A stretch of 64,000 nt of DNA, taken from contig JBFWZQ010000007.1 in assembly GCA_050185195.1 (NCBI GenBank), positions 1 to 64,000 on the forward strand. The letters are read 5' to 3'. Source of the DNA: CADEFQ01 sp050185195. GTDB lineage: Bacteria > Pseudomonadota > Gammaproteobacteria > Steroidobacterales > Steroidobacteraceae. Shown here piece after piece: positions 42,281 to 53,556 of the stretch; the stretch's first letter is position 1; every line of letters begins with the position of its first letter. The translations under genes and the position numbers were made by a program. The notes under the pieces are model-generated. The model ran no database searches and was not told where the DNA came from. It saw only the letters and a list, made by a program, of their open reading frames with translations.

Positions 42281-43630
42281 TTGAAGGGGCTGCTGCACCG
42301 CTTCGTGACGGGCCCCGACGCCCCGCTGCTTGCGGACCGCGCGCGCATCGACGCGCTGTACCGGCGCCACCGCTTCCGCGTCATGCTGGCGATCACGCTC
42401 GGTTACGGCGTGGCGTACACCTGCCGCCTCGCGCTTTCGGTCGTCAAGAAACCGCTGATCGATGCCGGCATCTTCTCGCCGACAGACCTCGGCCTCATCG
42501 GTTCCGCGCTCTTCTATACCTACGCCGTCGGCAAGCTCGTCAACGGTTTCCTCGCCGATCACGCGAACATGAAGCTGTTCTTTGCCCTGGCCGTGCTCAT
42601 GTCCGCACTGCTCAACATCGGCATGGGTTTCTCCACCGTCGTGGCCGTCTCGGCGCTGCTGTGGGGCATGAACGGCTGGTTCCAGAGCTTCGGCGCCCCG
42701 GCCGGCGTCGTCGCGATGACGAACTGGTTCAGCAATCGCGAACGCGGTCGCTTCTACGGCATCTGGAGCACCGCCCATTCGATCGGCGAAGGACTCACTT
42801 TCGTCGCGGTCGGCGGTCTCGTCGCGGCGTTCGGCTGGCGCTTCGGCTTCTGGGGGCCGGGCTTGCTGTGCGTGCTGATTGCGGGGCTGATGTACTGGCT
42901 GGTGCAGGACCGCCCGCGCACACTCGGCCTGCCCACGGTGGCCGACTGGCGCAACGATCGCTGGCAGCAGGACGGCAGCGCGAAATCGCAGGCCGGCGTC
43001 TTTCGTACGCAGCTGTCGATCCTGAAGATTCCCGCCGTATGGGTGCTCGCGCTCGCGAGCGCGAGCATCTATGTCTCGCGCTATGCGATCAACAGCTGGG
43101 GCGTGCTCTACCTGCAGGAAACGCACGGCTTCTCGCTCGTCGAGGCCGGCAGCTTCCTGATGGTGAACACCTTCGCGGGCATCGCCGGTTGCCTCGCTTT
43201 CGGGTACTTGTCCGACAAGTGCTTCGGCGCCCGCCGTCCGCCCGTCAACCTGCTGTTCGCGTTCGCGGAAATCGCGGGACTTGCGCTGCTTTTCTATGGG
43301 CCGGGCACGCCGGCGGTGCTGTTCGCGGCCTTCATCCTCTACGGCCTCGGGCTGAACGGCCTCGTCACCTCGCTGGGTGGCCTCTTTGCCGTCGACATAT
43401 CGCCCAAGCGCGTCGCGGGCGCGGCGATGGGCCTGATTGGCATCTTCAGCTACATCGGCGCGGCGATCCAGGAAAACGTCAGCGGCCACCTGATCGAGCG
43501 TGGCATGGCGATATCCGCGGACGGCGTGCGCCACTACGACTTCGGGCCTGTCACGCTGTTCTGGATCGGCTCGTCCGTCGTCTCGATGTTGCTCGCCGCC
43601 ACGCTGTGGCGCGTGCGGCTGCGCGATTGA
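42281..43630 (+). CDS. OPA-family organophosphate:phosphate antiporter-like MFS carrier
   Basis: 449 residues, 12 membrane segments. YRRHRFRVMLAITLGYGVAYTCRLALSVVKKPLIDAG and GLIGSALFYTYAVGKLVNGFLADHANMKLF are typical of GlpT/UhpT/UhpC-type OPA carriers. FGAPAGVVAMTNWFSNRERGRFYGIWSTAHSIGEGLTF is a further OPA block. The start is TTG 42281, the only codon consistent with AAGGA 8-9 nt upstream. It heads an operon with a PfkB kinase, a metallophosphoesterase and mmsA, opposite a phytase. Import of a phosphorylated inositol, or glycerol/sugar phosphate exchange for phosphate, is the inferred role. Confidence 0.85.
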   Translation: MKGLLHRFVTGPDAPLLADRARIDALYRRHRFRVMLAITLGYGVAYTCRLALSVVKKPLIDAGIFSPTDLGLIGSALFYTYAVGKLVNGFLADHANMKLFFALAVLMSALLNIGMGFSTVVAVSALLWGMNGWFQSFGAPAGVVAMTNWFSNRERGRFYGIWSTAHSIGEGLTFVAVGGLVAAFGWRFGFWGPGLLCVLIAGLMYWLVQDRPRTLGLPTVADWRNDRWQQDGSAKSQAGVFRTQLSILKIPAVWVLALASASIYVSRYAINSWGVLYLQETHGFSLVEAGSFLMVNTFAGIAGCLAFGYLSDKCFGARRPPVNLLFAFAEIAGLALLFYGPGTPAVLFAAFILYGLGLNGLVTSLGGLFAVDISPKRVAGAAMGLIGIFSYIGAAIQENVSGHLIERGMAISADGVRHYDFGPVTLFWIGSSVVSMLLAATLWRVRLRD

Positions 43631-43656
43631 CCCCTTCAACTCCCCGGAGCACCCCC

Positions 43657-44553
43657 TTGGCCATTTCCACCCGCTGCGATTTCGCCACCCTCGGCGCCTA
43701 CACGAAGGACACGATCGTGTCGAAGGCGGGCACCCGCTACGTCGACGGCGGCGGCTACAGTTACGCCGCCCACGCTGCACGCCTCGCGGGCCTCGAAGTT
43801 GCCGCGATCACGCGCCTCGCCGCCGAGGACCGCGGCAGCACCCGCCTGCTCACCGAGGCGGGCGTGCAGGTGGTGATCCGGGAATCCCGCGCGTCGACCC
43901 TGATGCGCCTCGAGTACCCGACCGACAATGTCGACGAGCGTGTCCTCACGGTCGCCGCTGTAGCGGATGCGTTCGAGCCCGCGGACATCGGGGGCGTGGA
44001 CGCACGCGCGTGGCTCGTGAGTGCGTCGGTCCGCGGCGAGGTGTCGCTCGAGGTGCTGCAGGCGCTCAAGGCGAAGGGCGGCCTCATCGGGCTCGACGTG
44101 CAGGGTTATGTGCGCGTCGTGGGCGCCGACGGCCGCTTGCACTACGCGCCCTGGCCCGAGCAGCGCGCCGTGCTTGCACTCGTCGACGTGCTCAAGACGG
44201 ATGCCGTCGAAGCCGAGTTCCTGACCGGCACCGCCGACATCCATCGTGCGGCGGCAATGCTCGCGGCGCAGGGACCGCGCGAGATCGTGCTGACACACCG
44301 CGATGGCGTGCTGGTGCTCGCCGAAGGGAGCGAGTACGCCGCCTCGTTCCACCCCGAGCCCTTGCGGGGTCGCAGCGGACGCGGCGATACCTGCGTCGGC
44401 TCCTATCTTGCGCGCCGGCTCACCGGATCGCCCGGCGAAGCCACGATCTGGGCGGCGGCCGTCACGAGCCTCAAGATGGAAGCGGAAGGCCCGATCCGCC
44501 GTCCAGTGGCGGACGTTCACGCGATGATTGCACGCAAGTACGCTGCCACATGA
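43657..44553 (+). CDS. PfkB-family sugar kinase
   Basis: 298 residues, beginning at TTG 43657 (GGAG upstream; LAISTRCDFATLGAYTKDTIV). Ribokinase-fold features are GGGYSYAAHAARLAGLEVAAITRLAAEDRGS, VLKTDAVEAEFLTG (NExE-like substrate/ATP region) and the anion-hole/catalytic block RGRSGRGDTCVGSYLARRL. In the last, GRGDTC replaces the more common GAGD, with Asp retained. It resembles myo-inositol or ribokinase-like PfkB proteins, but substrate cannot be fixed. Its ATGA junction with the metallophosphoesterase and its place in the inositol/phytate locus suggest an inositol or inositol-derived substrate. Confidence 0.82.
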   Translation: MAISTRCDFATLGAYTKDTIVSKAGTRYVDGGGYSYAAHAARLAGLEVAAITRLAAEDRGSTRLLTEAGVQVVIRESRASTLMRLEYPTDNVDERVLTVAAVADAFEPADIGGVDARAWLVSASVRGEVSLEVLQALKAKGGLIGLDVQGYVRVVGADGRLHYAPWPEQRAVLALVDVLKTDAVEAEFLTGTADIHRAAAMLAAQGPREIVLTHRDGVLVLAEGSEYAASFHPEPLRGRSGRGDTCVGSYLARRLTGSPGEATIWAAAVTSLKMEAEGPIRRPVADVHAMIARKYAAT

Positions 44554-45848
44554 ACGACGCGACGCGTCCTGCCGCAAGCAGCAACGCACGCCTGCGCGGC
44601 TTGTCGCTCCTGGCCGTCGCGCTGCTCGCGGGCTGCGCGGCCCCACAACCGAATAACCGAAAACCCGGCACCGCTGCTTTCGGTTTCCTGGCTTTCGGCG
44701 ACAGCGGTTATCACTACGACTATCTCGACCCCGACGATGTCCAGCAGGATGTCGCGGCCTACCTTGCCCACGAGCGTGCCGAGTGGCGCGAGGACCGGCG
44801 CGCACCGGGGGAGTTCGCCGCTGCGCCGCCGCACACGCTGTCCGACGGTCGTGTGGTCGCCGCGAGTGGCGCACTGCCGGTCGCATCGGCGATGCGAGCC
44901 TATTGCGCGAACCGGGACTGCCGCTTCGCGGCGATGCTCGGCGACAACATCTATCCCGAAGGCGCCACGGCTGGCGTGGATGGGCGCGACGACGCGACGC
45001 GGTTTCGCGCGGTGTTCGAAGCGCCCTACGGTCGCTTCGGCGAGATCGCGCCCGGCTTTCGAATCTACGCCGCGCTCGGCAACCATGACTGGAAGACTTC
45101 GCGGGCTGGCGCGCTTGCCGAACTGCATTACCTCGAAGCCAGCCCGCCGTTCTACATGGACGGGTTCTTCTATCGCGTGATACCGCCCGGCCTGCAAGGG
45201 CAAGTCGAACTCTTCGTGATCGACACCGAGTTGCTGCTCGCCCGGGTCGTCGTGCCGGAGACGGCCGTCGACTGGGATGGCAGCGAAATCCTGCTGCCGG
45301 AACGCGACGGGCCGGCCGTCGGCGCAGAGCAGCAGGCCGGGATCGAGCACGACCGGGTCGCGTGGCTCGAGCGCGCGCTCGCGACGTCGACCGCGCGCTG
45401 GAAGATCGTCGTGGGCCATCACCCGCTCTGGTCGACCGCCGGCAGCAAATTCGCCCAGGCGCGCGCGCTGCGCAGCCTGATCCTGCCGACTCTGTGCCGC
45501 TACGCCGACATGTACCTCGCGGGCCATGAACACACGCTCGAAATGCATCTCGACGATTGCACGCGCGCGCTTCCCGGCGCACACGTGCCGCCGCTGCTGC
45601 AGGTCGTCTCCGGCGCCGCCGCCAAGCAGCGCCCATCGAATGGCGCCTTCGCCGCGCGACAGCAGGCTGCCAACCCCGAGTTGCGCTCGCTCTTTTCCCG
45701 CGGCATGGTATGGGGATTCGCGCACGTCTCCATCGACGGCGATCGCGCCACCGCGCGGCTCCTCTCGACGCCGGACGATGCCGGCGGCCAGCCCGTCGAG
45801 GAGTTCCGGTACAACGTGGCGCGCCGCAGCCAGGCAGGCACGCGGTGA
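44550..45848 (+). CDS. Metallophosphoesterase lipoprotein, acid-phosphatase-like
   Basis: 432 residues. Lipobox LLAGC with Cys29 after a hydrophobic stretch. The calcineurin-like metal motifs are in order: FGDSGYHYDY, MLGDNIYPEG, LGNHDWK, VVGHHPLWS and AGHEHTLEMH. This is the arrangement of purple-acid-phosphatase/tartrate-resistant type enzymes. It is membrane-anchored and faces the periplasm or surface, probably stripping phosphate from organic phosphates. It overlaps the PfkB gene by 4 bases and precedes mmsA by 34 bp, so it belongs to the inositol/phytate regulon. Confidence 0.87.
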   Translation: MNDATRPAASSNARLRGLSLLAVALLAGCAAPQPNNRKPGTAAFGFLAFGDSGYHYDYLDPDDVQQDVAAYLAHERAEWREDRRAPGEFAAAPPHTLSDGRVVAASGALPVASAMRAYCANRDCRFAAMLGDNIYPEGATAGVDGRDDATRFRAVFEAPYGRFGEIAPGFRIYAALGNHDWKTSRAGALAELHYLEASPPFYMDGFFYRVIPPGLQGQVELFVIDTELLLARVVVPETAVDWDGSEILLPERDGPAVGAEQQAGIEHDRVAWLERALATSTARWKIVVGHHPLWSTAGSKFAQARALRSLILPTLCRYADMYLAGHEHTLEMHLDDCTRALPGAHVPPLLQVVSGAAAKQRPSNGAFAARQQAANPELRSLFSRGMVWGFAHVSIDGDRATARLLSTPDDAGGQPVEEFRYNVARRSQAGTR

Positions 45849-45882
45849 CAGCCAATCGTCTACACCCCAAAGGTCTACCAGC

Positions 45883-47418
<1,536 letters not shown>

Positions 47419-47419
47419 T

Positions 47420-47444
47420 CCGCCGGCTGCTTGCCAGCCGGCGG
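47420..47444 (+). terminator. Hairpin terminator after mmsA
   Basis: A 9-bp perfect stem CCGCCGGCT / AGCCGGCGG with a 7-nt loop starts directly after the mmsA stop. No T-run, but the position between two plus-strand operons supports a terminator. Confidence 0.6.
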
Positions 47445-47457
47445 GCCCGGGCCTAAT

Positions 47458-47477
47458 ATGATTTAGTAGTAAATCAT
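47458..47477. promoter_or_regulatory. Candidate MarR operator
   Basis: ATGATTTA and TAAATCAT are separated by GTAG, a perfect 20-bp dyad of the size MarR dimers bind. It overlaps a possible -10 (TATGAT, 47457-47462) for the aromatic CoA operon, which itself contains a MarR gene at 50604. Binding here would repress the operon until a CoA-thioester or aromatic ligand is present. Confidence 0.65.
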
Positions 47478-47482
47478 TTAGG

Positions 47483-47504
47483 GGCGACCGTTCAGCCGGT
47501 CGCC
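47483..47504 (+). repeat. Leader hairpin before the monooxygenase start codon
   Basis: GGCGACCG and CGGTCGCC are separated by 6 nt, directly upstream of the GGGGAG ribosome binding site and ATG 47516. It may stabilise the mRNA or tune translation; no riboswitch class is recognisable. Confidence 0.4.
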
Positions 47505-47515
47505 GGGGAGCGTCG

Positions 47516-49840
47516 ATGAAGATCACCTGCATCGGTGGTGGGCCGGCCGGCCTGTACTTCGCGCTGCTGATGAAGCTGCAGGACCCGGCGCACGACATCA
47601 CCGTGGTCGAGCGCAACCGGCCCTACGACACCTTCGGCTGGGGTGTCGTGTTCTCCGACCAGACGCTCGGCAACCTGCAGGCCGCCGACCCGAAGACCGC
47701 GGCGGAAATCCTCGACTCGTTCAACCACTGGGACGACATCGAGGTCAACATCCGCGGCCACCGGATCCGCTCGAGCGGCCACGGCTTCTGCGGCATCGGC
47801 CGCAAGCGGCTGTTGAACATCCTGCAGGCGCGCTGCGAGGAGCTGGGCGTCAGGCTCGTGTTCGAGACGGACGTGCAGGACGACGGGCAGTACCCCGACG
47901 CCGACCTGATCATCGCGAGTGACGGCCTGAACAGCCGCTTTCGCGCGAAATACGCCGCCACCTACCAGCCCGACATCGACGTGCGCCGCTGCCGCTTCGT
48001 CTGGCTCGGCACCTCGAAGCTGTTCGAGGCGTTCACGTTCGCGTTCGAGGAAACGGAACACGGCTGGTTCCAGGCCCACGCCTACCGCTACGACAATCAA
48101 ACCTCGACGTTCATCGTCGAGGCGCCGGAAGAGGCCTGGCTCAAGGCCGGCCTCGACCGGATGGAAAAAGAAGAAGCCATCGCGTTCTGCGAGCGCCTCT
48201 TTGCCAAGTACCTCGACGGCCACGCGCTACGCAGCAACGCCACGCACCTGCGCGGCTCCGCGCAATGGATCAAGTTCCCGCGTGTCATCTGCAAGACCTG
48301 GGTGCACCACAACGGCCGCGCGCCGGTGGTGCTGATGGGCGATGCGGCGCACACGGCCCATTTCTCGATCGGCTCCGGCACCAAGCTCGCGCTCGAGGAC
48401 GCGATCGACCTCGCGCGATCGATCGGCCGGCATCCCCGGGACCTCGCCGCGGCGCTGCAGGATTACGAGGCAGTGCGATCGGTCGAGGTGCTGCGGATCC
48501 AGAACGCGGCGCGCAATTCGACGGAGTGGTTCGAGCATGTCAGCCGGTATGCCGGCCTGCCCCCGGCGCAGTTCGCCTATTCGTTGCTGACACGCAGCCA
48601 GCGCATCAGCCACGAAAACCTGCGCCTGCGTGACAGGCGCTACGTCGAGCAGTACGAGGACTGGATCGCCGAGTGCGCCGGCGTGACGCGCCAGCCAACG
48701 CAGGCGCCGATCCCGCCGATGTTCACGCCGTTTCGGGCGCGCGCCGTCACCCTGAAGAACCGCATCGTCGTCTCGCCGATGGCGCAGTACTCCTGCGTCG
48801 ACGGGTTGCCGGACGACTATCACCTCGTGCACCTCGGCGCACGCGCGCTCGGCGGCGCCGGACTGGTGGTCGCCGAGATGACCTGCGTCACTCCCGACGC
48901 GCGCATCACGCCCGGCTGCCCCGGCCTGTGGAACGACGCGCAGCGCGAGGGCTGGCAGCGCATCGTGCGTTTCATCCACGCGAACTGCGACGCGAAGGTC
49001 GCGATGCAGCTCGGTCACGCGGGCGCGAAGGGTTCGACGCGGGTGGCGTGGGAAGGCATCGACGAGCCGCTGCCCGCGGGCAACTGGCCGCTGCTTTCGG
49101 CCTCGCCGCAGCAGTACCTCGACGGGGTGAGCCAGTGGTCGCGCGCGATGACACGCGCCGACATGGACCGCGTGCGCGACGACTTCGTGCACAGCACCCG
49201 CCTCGCCGCCGAGGCCGGCTTCGACTGGCTCGAGCTGCACTGCGCCCACGGCTACCTGCTGTCGTCGTTCATCTCGCCGCTGACCAACCAGCGCACGGAC
49301 GAGTACGGCGGGACGCTCGCGAACCGCCTGCGCTATCCGCTCGAAGTCTTCGGCGCCGTGCGCGCCGCCTGGCCGCAGCACCTGCCGATGTCGGTGCGCA
49401 TCTCCTCGCACGACTGGGTCGAAGGCGGCATCACGCCCGACGACGCCGTCGAGATCGCGCACGCCTTCAAGGCCGCCGGCGCCGACCTCATCGACTGCTC
49501 CTCGGGGCAGGTCAGCAAGCTCGAGCGACCCGTGTATGGCCGCATGTTCCAGACACCGTTCGCCGACCGTGTCCGCAACGAGGCGGGCATCCCGACGATC
49601 GCCGTCGGCGCCATTTCCGAGGCGGACCACGTCAACTCGATCATCGCCGCGGGCCGTGCCGACCTGTGCGCCGTGGCGCGGCCGCACCTGGCGAATCCCG
49701 CGTGGACGCTGCTCGAGGCGGCGAAGATCGGTTACCTCGATCTCGCGTGGCCCCGGCAGTATCGCGCCGCGAAGTCGCAGCTCGAGCGCAATCTCGAGCG
49801 CGAGCGCGCGGTGCAGGCCAGCCAGGCGCAAGGGGGTTGA
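47516..49840 (+). CDS. Aromatic acyl-CoA monooxygenase/OYE reductase fusion
   Basis: 774 residues in two enzymes. Residues 1-385 are a class A flavin monooxygenase (ITCIGGGPAGLYFALLMK, then VLMGDAAHTAHFSIGSGTKLALEDAIDLAR). Residues about 402-760 are an old yellow enzyme domain (MFTPFRARAVTLKNRIVVSPMAQYSC, CAHGYLLSSFISPLTNQRTDEYGG, IPTIAVGAI). This fusion is the family of 2-aminobenzoyl-CoA monooxygenase/reductase and of proteins annotated salicylyl-CoA 5-hydroxylase. It would hydroxylate and reduce, hence dearomatise, the CoA thioester. The RidA gene at the operon end favours an amino substrate, since enamine/imine intermediates would arise. The partner CoA ligase is not in the operon. Confidence 0.9.
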   Translation: MKITCIGGGPAGLYFALLMKLQDPAHDITVVERNRPYDTFGWGVVFSDQTLGNLQAADPKTAAEILDSFNHWDDIEVNIRGHRIRSSGHGFCGIGRKRLLNILQARCEELGVRLVFETDVQDDGQYPDADLIIASDGLNSRFRAKYAATYQPDIDVRRCRFVWLGTSKLFEAFTFAFEETEHGWFQAHAYRYDNQTSTFIVEAPEEAWLKAGLDRMEKEEAIAFCERLFAKYLDGHALRSNATHLRGSAQWIKFPRVICKTWVHHNGRAPVVLMGDAAHTAHFSIGSGTKLALEDAIDLARSIGRHPRDLAAALQDYEAVRSVEVLRIQNAARNSTEWFEHVSRYAGLPPAQFAYSLLTRSQRISHENLRLRDRRYVEQYEDWIAECAGVTRQPTQAPIPPMFTPFRARAVTLKNRIVVSPMAQYSCVDGLPDDYHLVHLGARALGGAGLVVAEMTCVTPDARITPGCPGLWNDAQREGWQRIVRFIHANCDAKVAMQLGHAGAKGSTRVAWEGIDEPLPAGNWPLLSASPQQYLDGVSQWSRAMTRADMDRVRDDFVHSTRLAAEAGFDWLELHCAHGYLLSSFISPLTNQRTDEYGGTLANRLRYPLEVFGAVRAAWPQHLPMSVRISSHDWVEGGITPDDAVEIAHAFKAAGADLIDCSSGQVSKLERPVYGRMFQTPFADRVRNEAGIPTIAVGAISEADHVNSIIAAGRADLCAVARPHLANPAWTLLEAAKIGYLDLAWPRQYRAAKSQLERNLERERAVQASQAQGG

Positions 49841-49842
49841 GC

Positions 49843-50607
49843 ATGGGACTGCAGGGTCGTCACGCACTGGTCACCGGCGCGGCGCGCGGCATCGGCGCCG
49901 CGGTGGCGCACGCGCTGGCACAGGCCGGCGCGCAGGTCAGCCTGCTCGGCCGCGGGCGCGAGGCGCTGCAGGCGGTGGCGGGCGAGCTGCCGGCGCAGGC
50001 GCAGGTCGTCGTCGTCGACGTGACCGATGCCGCCGCGATCGCCGCCGCCTTCAGCGAAGCGCGCGTGCGCTTCGGCCCGGTGGCGATCCTCGTCAACAAT
50101 GCCGGCCAGGCGCAGAGCATGCCGTTCGCGAAGACATCGCTCGAGCTGTGGAACCGCATGCTCGCCGTGAACCTCACCGGCAGCTTCCTGTGTGCGCAGG
50201 CGGCGCTGCCGCAGATGCTGCAGGCGAAATGGGGCCGCATCGTCAACATCGCGAGCACGGCTGGCCTCAAGGGCTACGGATATGTCGCCGCCTATGTCGC
50301 GGCCAAGCACGGCGTGGTCGGCCTCACGCGCGCGCTGGCGGCCGAGCTGGCGCGCCAGCCGGTCACGGTCAACGCGGTCTGTCCCGGCTACACCGACACG
50401 GACCTGCTGCGCGAGGGCATCGCCAACGTCATGGCGAAGACCGGGCGCAGCGAGCAGGACGCACGCGCGCAGTTCGTGGCCGGCAATCCGCAGGGCCGCG
50501 TCGTCGCGCCGCGGGAAGTGGCCGATGCGGTGCTGTGGCTGTGCGGCGACGGCGCCGCTTCGGTCACCGGGCAGTCGATCGCCGTCTGCGGCGGGGAAGT
50601 GACATGA
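49843..50607 (+). CDS. SDR-family 3-hydroxyacyl-CoA dehydrogenase-like
   Basis: 254 residues. TGAARGIGAAVAHALAQAG, VNNAGQAQ, VNIASTAGLKGYGYVAAYVAAKHG (catalytic Ser, Tyr and Lys) and PGYTDTDL are complete SDR motifs. In aromatic CoA pathways an SDR of this kind oxidises the 3-hydroxyacyl-CoA formed after ring modification. It starts 2 bp after the monooxygenase stop and overlaps the MarR gene by 4 bases. Confidence 0.88.
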   Translation: MGLQGRHALVTGAARGIGAAVAHALAQAGAQVSLLGRGREALQAVAGELPAQAQVVVVDVTDAAAIAAAFSEARVRFGPVAILVNNAGQAQSMPFAKTSLELWNRMLAVNLTGSFLCAQAALPQMLQAKWGRIVNIASTAGLKGYGYVAAYVAAKHGVVGLTRALAAELARQPVTVNAVCPGYTDTDLLREGIANVMAKTGRSEQDARAQFVAGNPQGRVVAPREVADAVLWLCGDGAASVTGQSIAVCGGEVT

Positions 50608-51127
50608 AGGCGGACCCGAGCCGCGCGCTGCTGCACGAAGCGCAGGAACTCGGCCCCGAGGCGCGTGCACGCGCCGACGACCATGTGGCCCTCAAGCTGT
50701 GGCTGCGCCTGTTCGCCTGCACGGCGCAGATCGAGACGCGGATCCAGCGCCGACTGCGCGCGCAGTTCGGCATTTCGCTGGCGCGCTTCGACTACCTCGC
50801 GCAGCTTTTCCGCCACCGCGATGGGCTGAAGATGAAGGAGCTGTCGCGCCAGCTCATGGTGACCGGCGGCAACATCACCGGCCTCACCGACGAGCTCGAG
50901 CGGGAAGAGCTGGTCCAGCGCCGCAGCGACCCCGCCGATCGGCGCACCTGGCTCGTCGCGCTGACACCGAAGGGGCGGCGCGCGTTCGAGGCGATGGCGC
51001 GCGCGCACGAGGCCTGGATCCTCGAGTTGTTCGGCGGGCTCGACGAGCGGACGATGCAACAGCTGCACCAGATGCTCGGCACGCTGCGCGTGCAACTGGT
51101 GCAACTCGACCGGAACGAGGGTGACGC

Positions 51128-51131
<4 letters not shown>
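50604..51131 (+). CDS. MarR-family regulator of the aromatic CoA operon
   Basis: 175 residues. The winged helix (about 45-125) contains FGISLARFDYLAQLFRHRDGLKMKELSRQLMVTGGNITGLTDELEREELVQRRSDPADRRTWLVALTPKGRRAFEAM, with the DRR wing. Helices at both ends form the dimer interface. It lies inside the operon, with ATGA overlaps both sides, so it probably autoregulates through the dyad at 47458-47477. MarR proteins of similar operons respond to aromatic-CoA ligands; that is inference here. Confidence 0.92.
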
Positions 51132-51981
<850 letters not shown>

Positions 51982-51982
<1 letters not shown>

Positions 51983-53121
51983 TGAGCGACTTCAGGCACC
52001 TCGTCTGGCCGTTCTTCGACGCGCGACATCGTGACCTCGCCCGCGACCTCGAGGCGTGGGCACGGGCGCATGTGCCCGAGGCGCACGCCGGCGACGTCGA
52101 TGCGCAGTGCCGCGCGCTCGTGGCGAAACTGGGGGCGGCCGGCTGGCTGCAGCATGCGGTGGGCGACACGATCGACACGCGCACGATCTGCCTCATCCGC
52201 GAAACGCTGGCGCGCCATTCGGGCCTCGCCGATTTCGCCTTCGCGATGCAGGGGCTCGGCTCGGGCGCGATCAGCCTTGCCGGCAGTGCGGCGCAGAAGC
52301 AGCGCTACCTGCCGCGGGTGGCGGGCGGCGAGGCCATCGCGGCCTTCGCGCTCTCGGAACCCGATGCGGGCTCCGATGTCGCCGCGATGGCCTGCGCGGC
52401 GCGCGCCGAAGGCGATCACTACGTGCTCGACGGCGAGAAGACCTGGATTTCGAACGGCGGCATCGCCGACTTCTACGTGGTGTTCGCGCGCAGCGGGGAA
52501 GCGCCGGGGTCACGCGGCATCTCGGCTTTCATCGTCGACGCCGATACCGAGGGCTTCGGGATCGCCGAACGCATCGAGGTGATCGCGCCACACCCGCTCG
52601 CGCGCCTGCGCTTCACGAACTGCCGCATCCCGGCGGCGCAGCGCATCGGCGCCGCAGGCGAGGGCTTCAAGGTCGCGATGCGCACGCTCGACGTGTTCCG
52701 CACGTCCGTGGCCGCCGCGGCGCTCGGCTTTGCGCGCCGCGCGCTCGACGAGGCATTGCAGCGCGCCACGACGCGCCGCCTGTTCAACCAGACGCTCGCC
52801 GACTTCCAGCTCACGCAGGCGAAGCTTGCGCAGATGGCGACCACCCTCGAGTCGGCCGCGCTGCTGACCTACCGCGCCGCATGGCAACGCGACCAGGGAC
52901 AGGCCGTCACGAAGGAAGCCGCCATGGCGAAGCTCGCCGCCACCGAAGGCGCGCAGCAGGTGATCGACGCCGCGCTGCAGATGTGGGGCGGACTTGGCGT
53001 CGTCAGCGAAATGCCGGTCGAGCGGCTGTACCGCGAAATCCGCGCCCTGCGCATCTACGAGGGCGCGACCGAAGTGCAGCAATTGATCATCGCGCGCGAG
53101 CTCCTCCGGGAGCGGCGCTGA
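51982..53121 (+). CDS. Acyl-CoA dehydrogenase
   Basis: 379 residues. Family blocks are present: AFALSEPDAGSDVAAMACAARAEGDHYVLDGEKTWISNGGIADFYVVFAR (FAD/substrate domain), RTSVAAAALGFARRALDEAL, and the C-terminal QMWGGLGVVSEMPVERLYREIRALRIYEGATEVQQLIIARELL with the EGATE segment that holds the catalytic Glu in many members. TGATG links it to the preceding gene. It should introduce a double bond into the ring-derived acyl-CoA. Confidence 0.93.
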
Positions 53122-53122
53122 G

Positions 53123-53554
53123 ATGGGTGTCTTCACGCGCGAGCGGCTGGTCCGTTTCTCCGATTGCGATCCGGCGGGCATCGTCTTTTTCCCGCAGTAC
53201 TTCGTGATGTTCAACGGCCTCGTCGAGGACTGGATCGAGGACGGCCTCGGCATCGGCTACCGCAAGCTGATCATCGGCCGCCGCATCGGCCTGCCGAGCG
53301 TGCACATCGAGGCCGACTTCAAGGCGATCAGCTCGATGGGCGATCGCGTGGCGCTGTCGCTGCGGCTCGAGAAGCTCGGGACGCGCTCGATGACGCTGCA
53401 GCTCGCCTGCCACGGCGCGCAAGGCGACATGCGCGTGACGATGCGCCAGGTCATCGTCACCACGTCGCTCGACCTCCACCGGGCGGTGGAGATCCCGCCC
53501 GACCTGCGCGCGGCGATCGCCCGCTTCACCGAATCGAACCAGGGAGCGAATTGA
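53123..53554 (+). CDS. Acyl-CoA thioesterase, 4-hydroxybenzoyl-CoA type
   Basis: 143 residues, hotdog fold. RFSDCDPAGIVFFPQYFVMFNGLVEDWIEDGLGIGYRKL carries the Asp-Pro-x-Gly-Ile-Val-(F/Y)-(F/Y) active-site signature of 4-hydroxybenzoyl-CoA thioesterase-like enzymes, with the Asp. In this operon it may recycle CoA from dead-end or product aromatic thioesters. One base separates it from the acyl-CoA dehydrogenase stop. Confidence 0.9.
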   Translation: MGVFTRERLVRFSDCDPAGIVFFPQYFVMFNGLVEDWIEDGLGIGYRKLIIGRRIGLPSVHIEADFKAISSMGDRVALSLRLEKLGTRSMTLQLACHGAQGDMRVTMRQVIVTTSLDLHRAVEIPPDLRAAIARFTESNQGAN

Positions 53555-53556
53555 CC

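Noticed and set aside
47483..47504. Riboswitch in the monooxygenase leader
   Set aside because: A single simple hairpin in a 40-nt leader; no conserved aptamer core recognisable.
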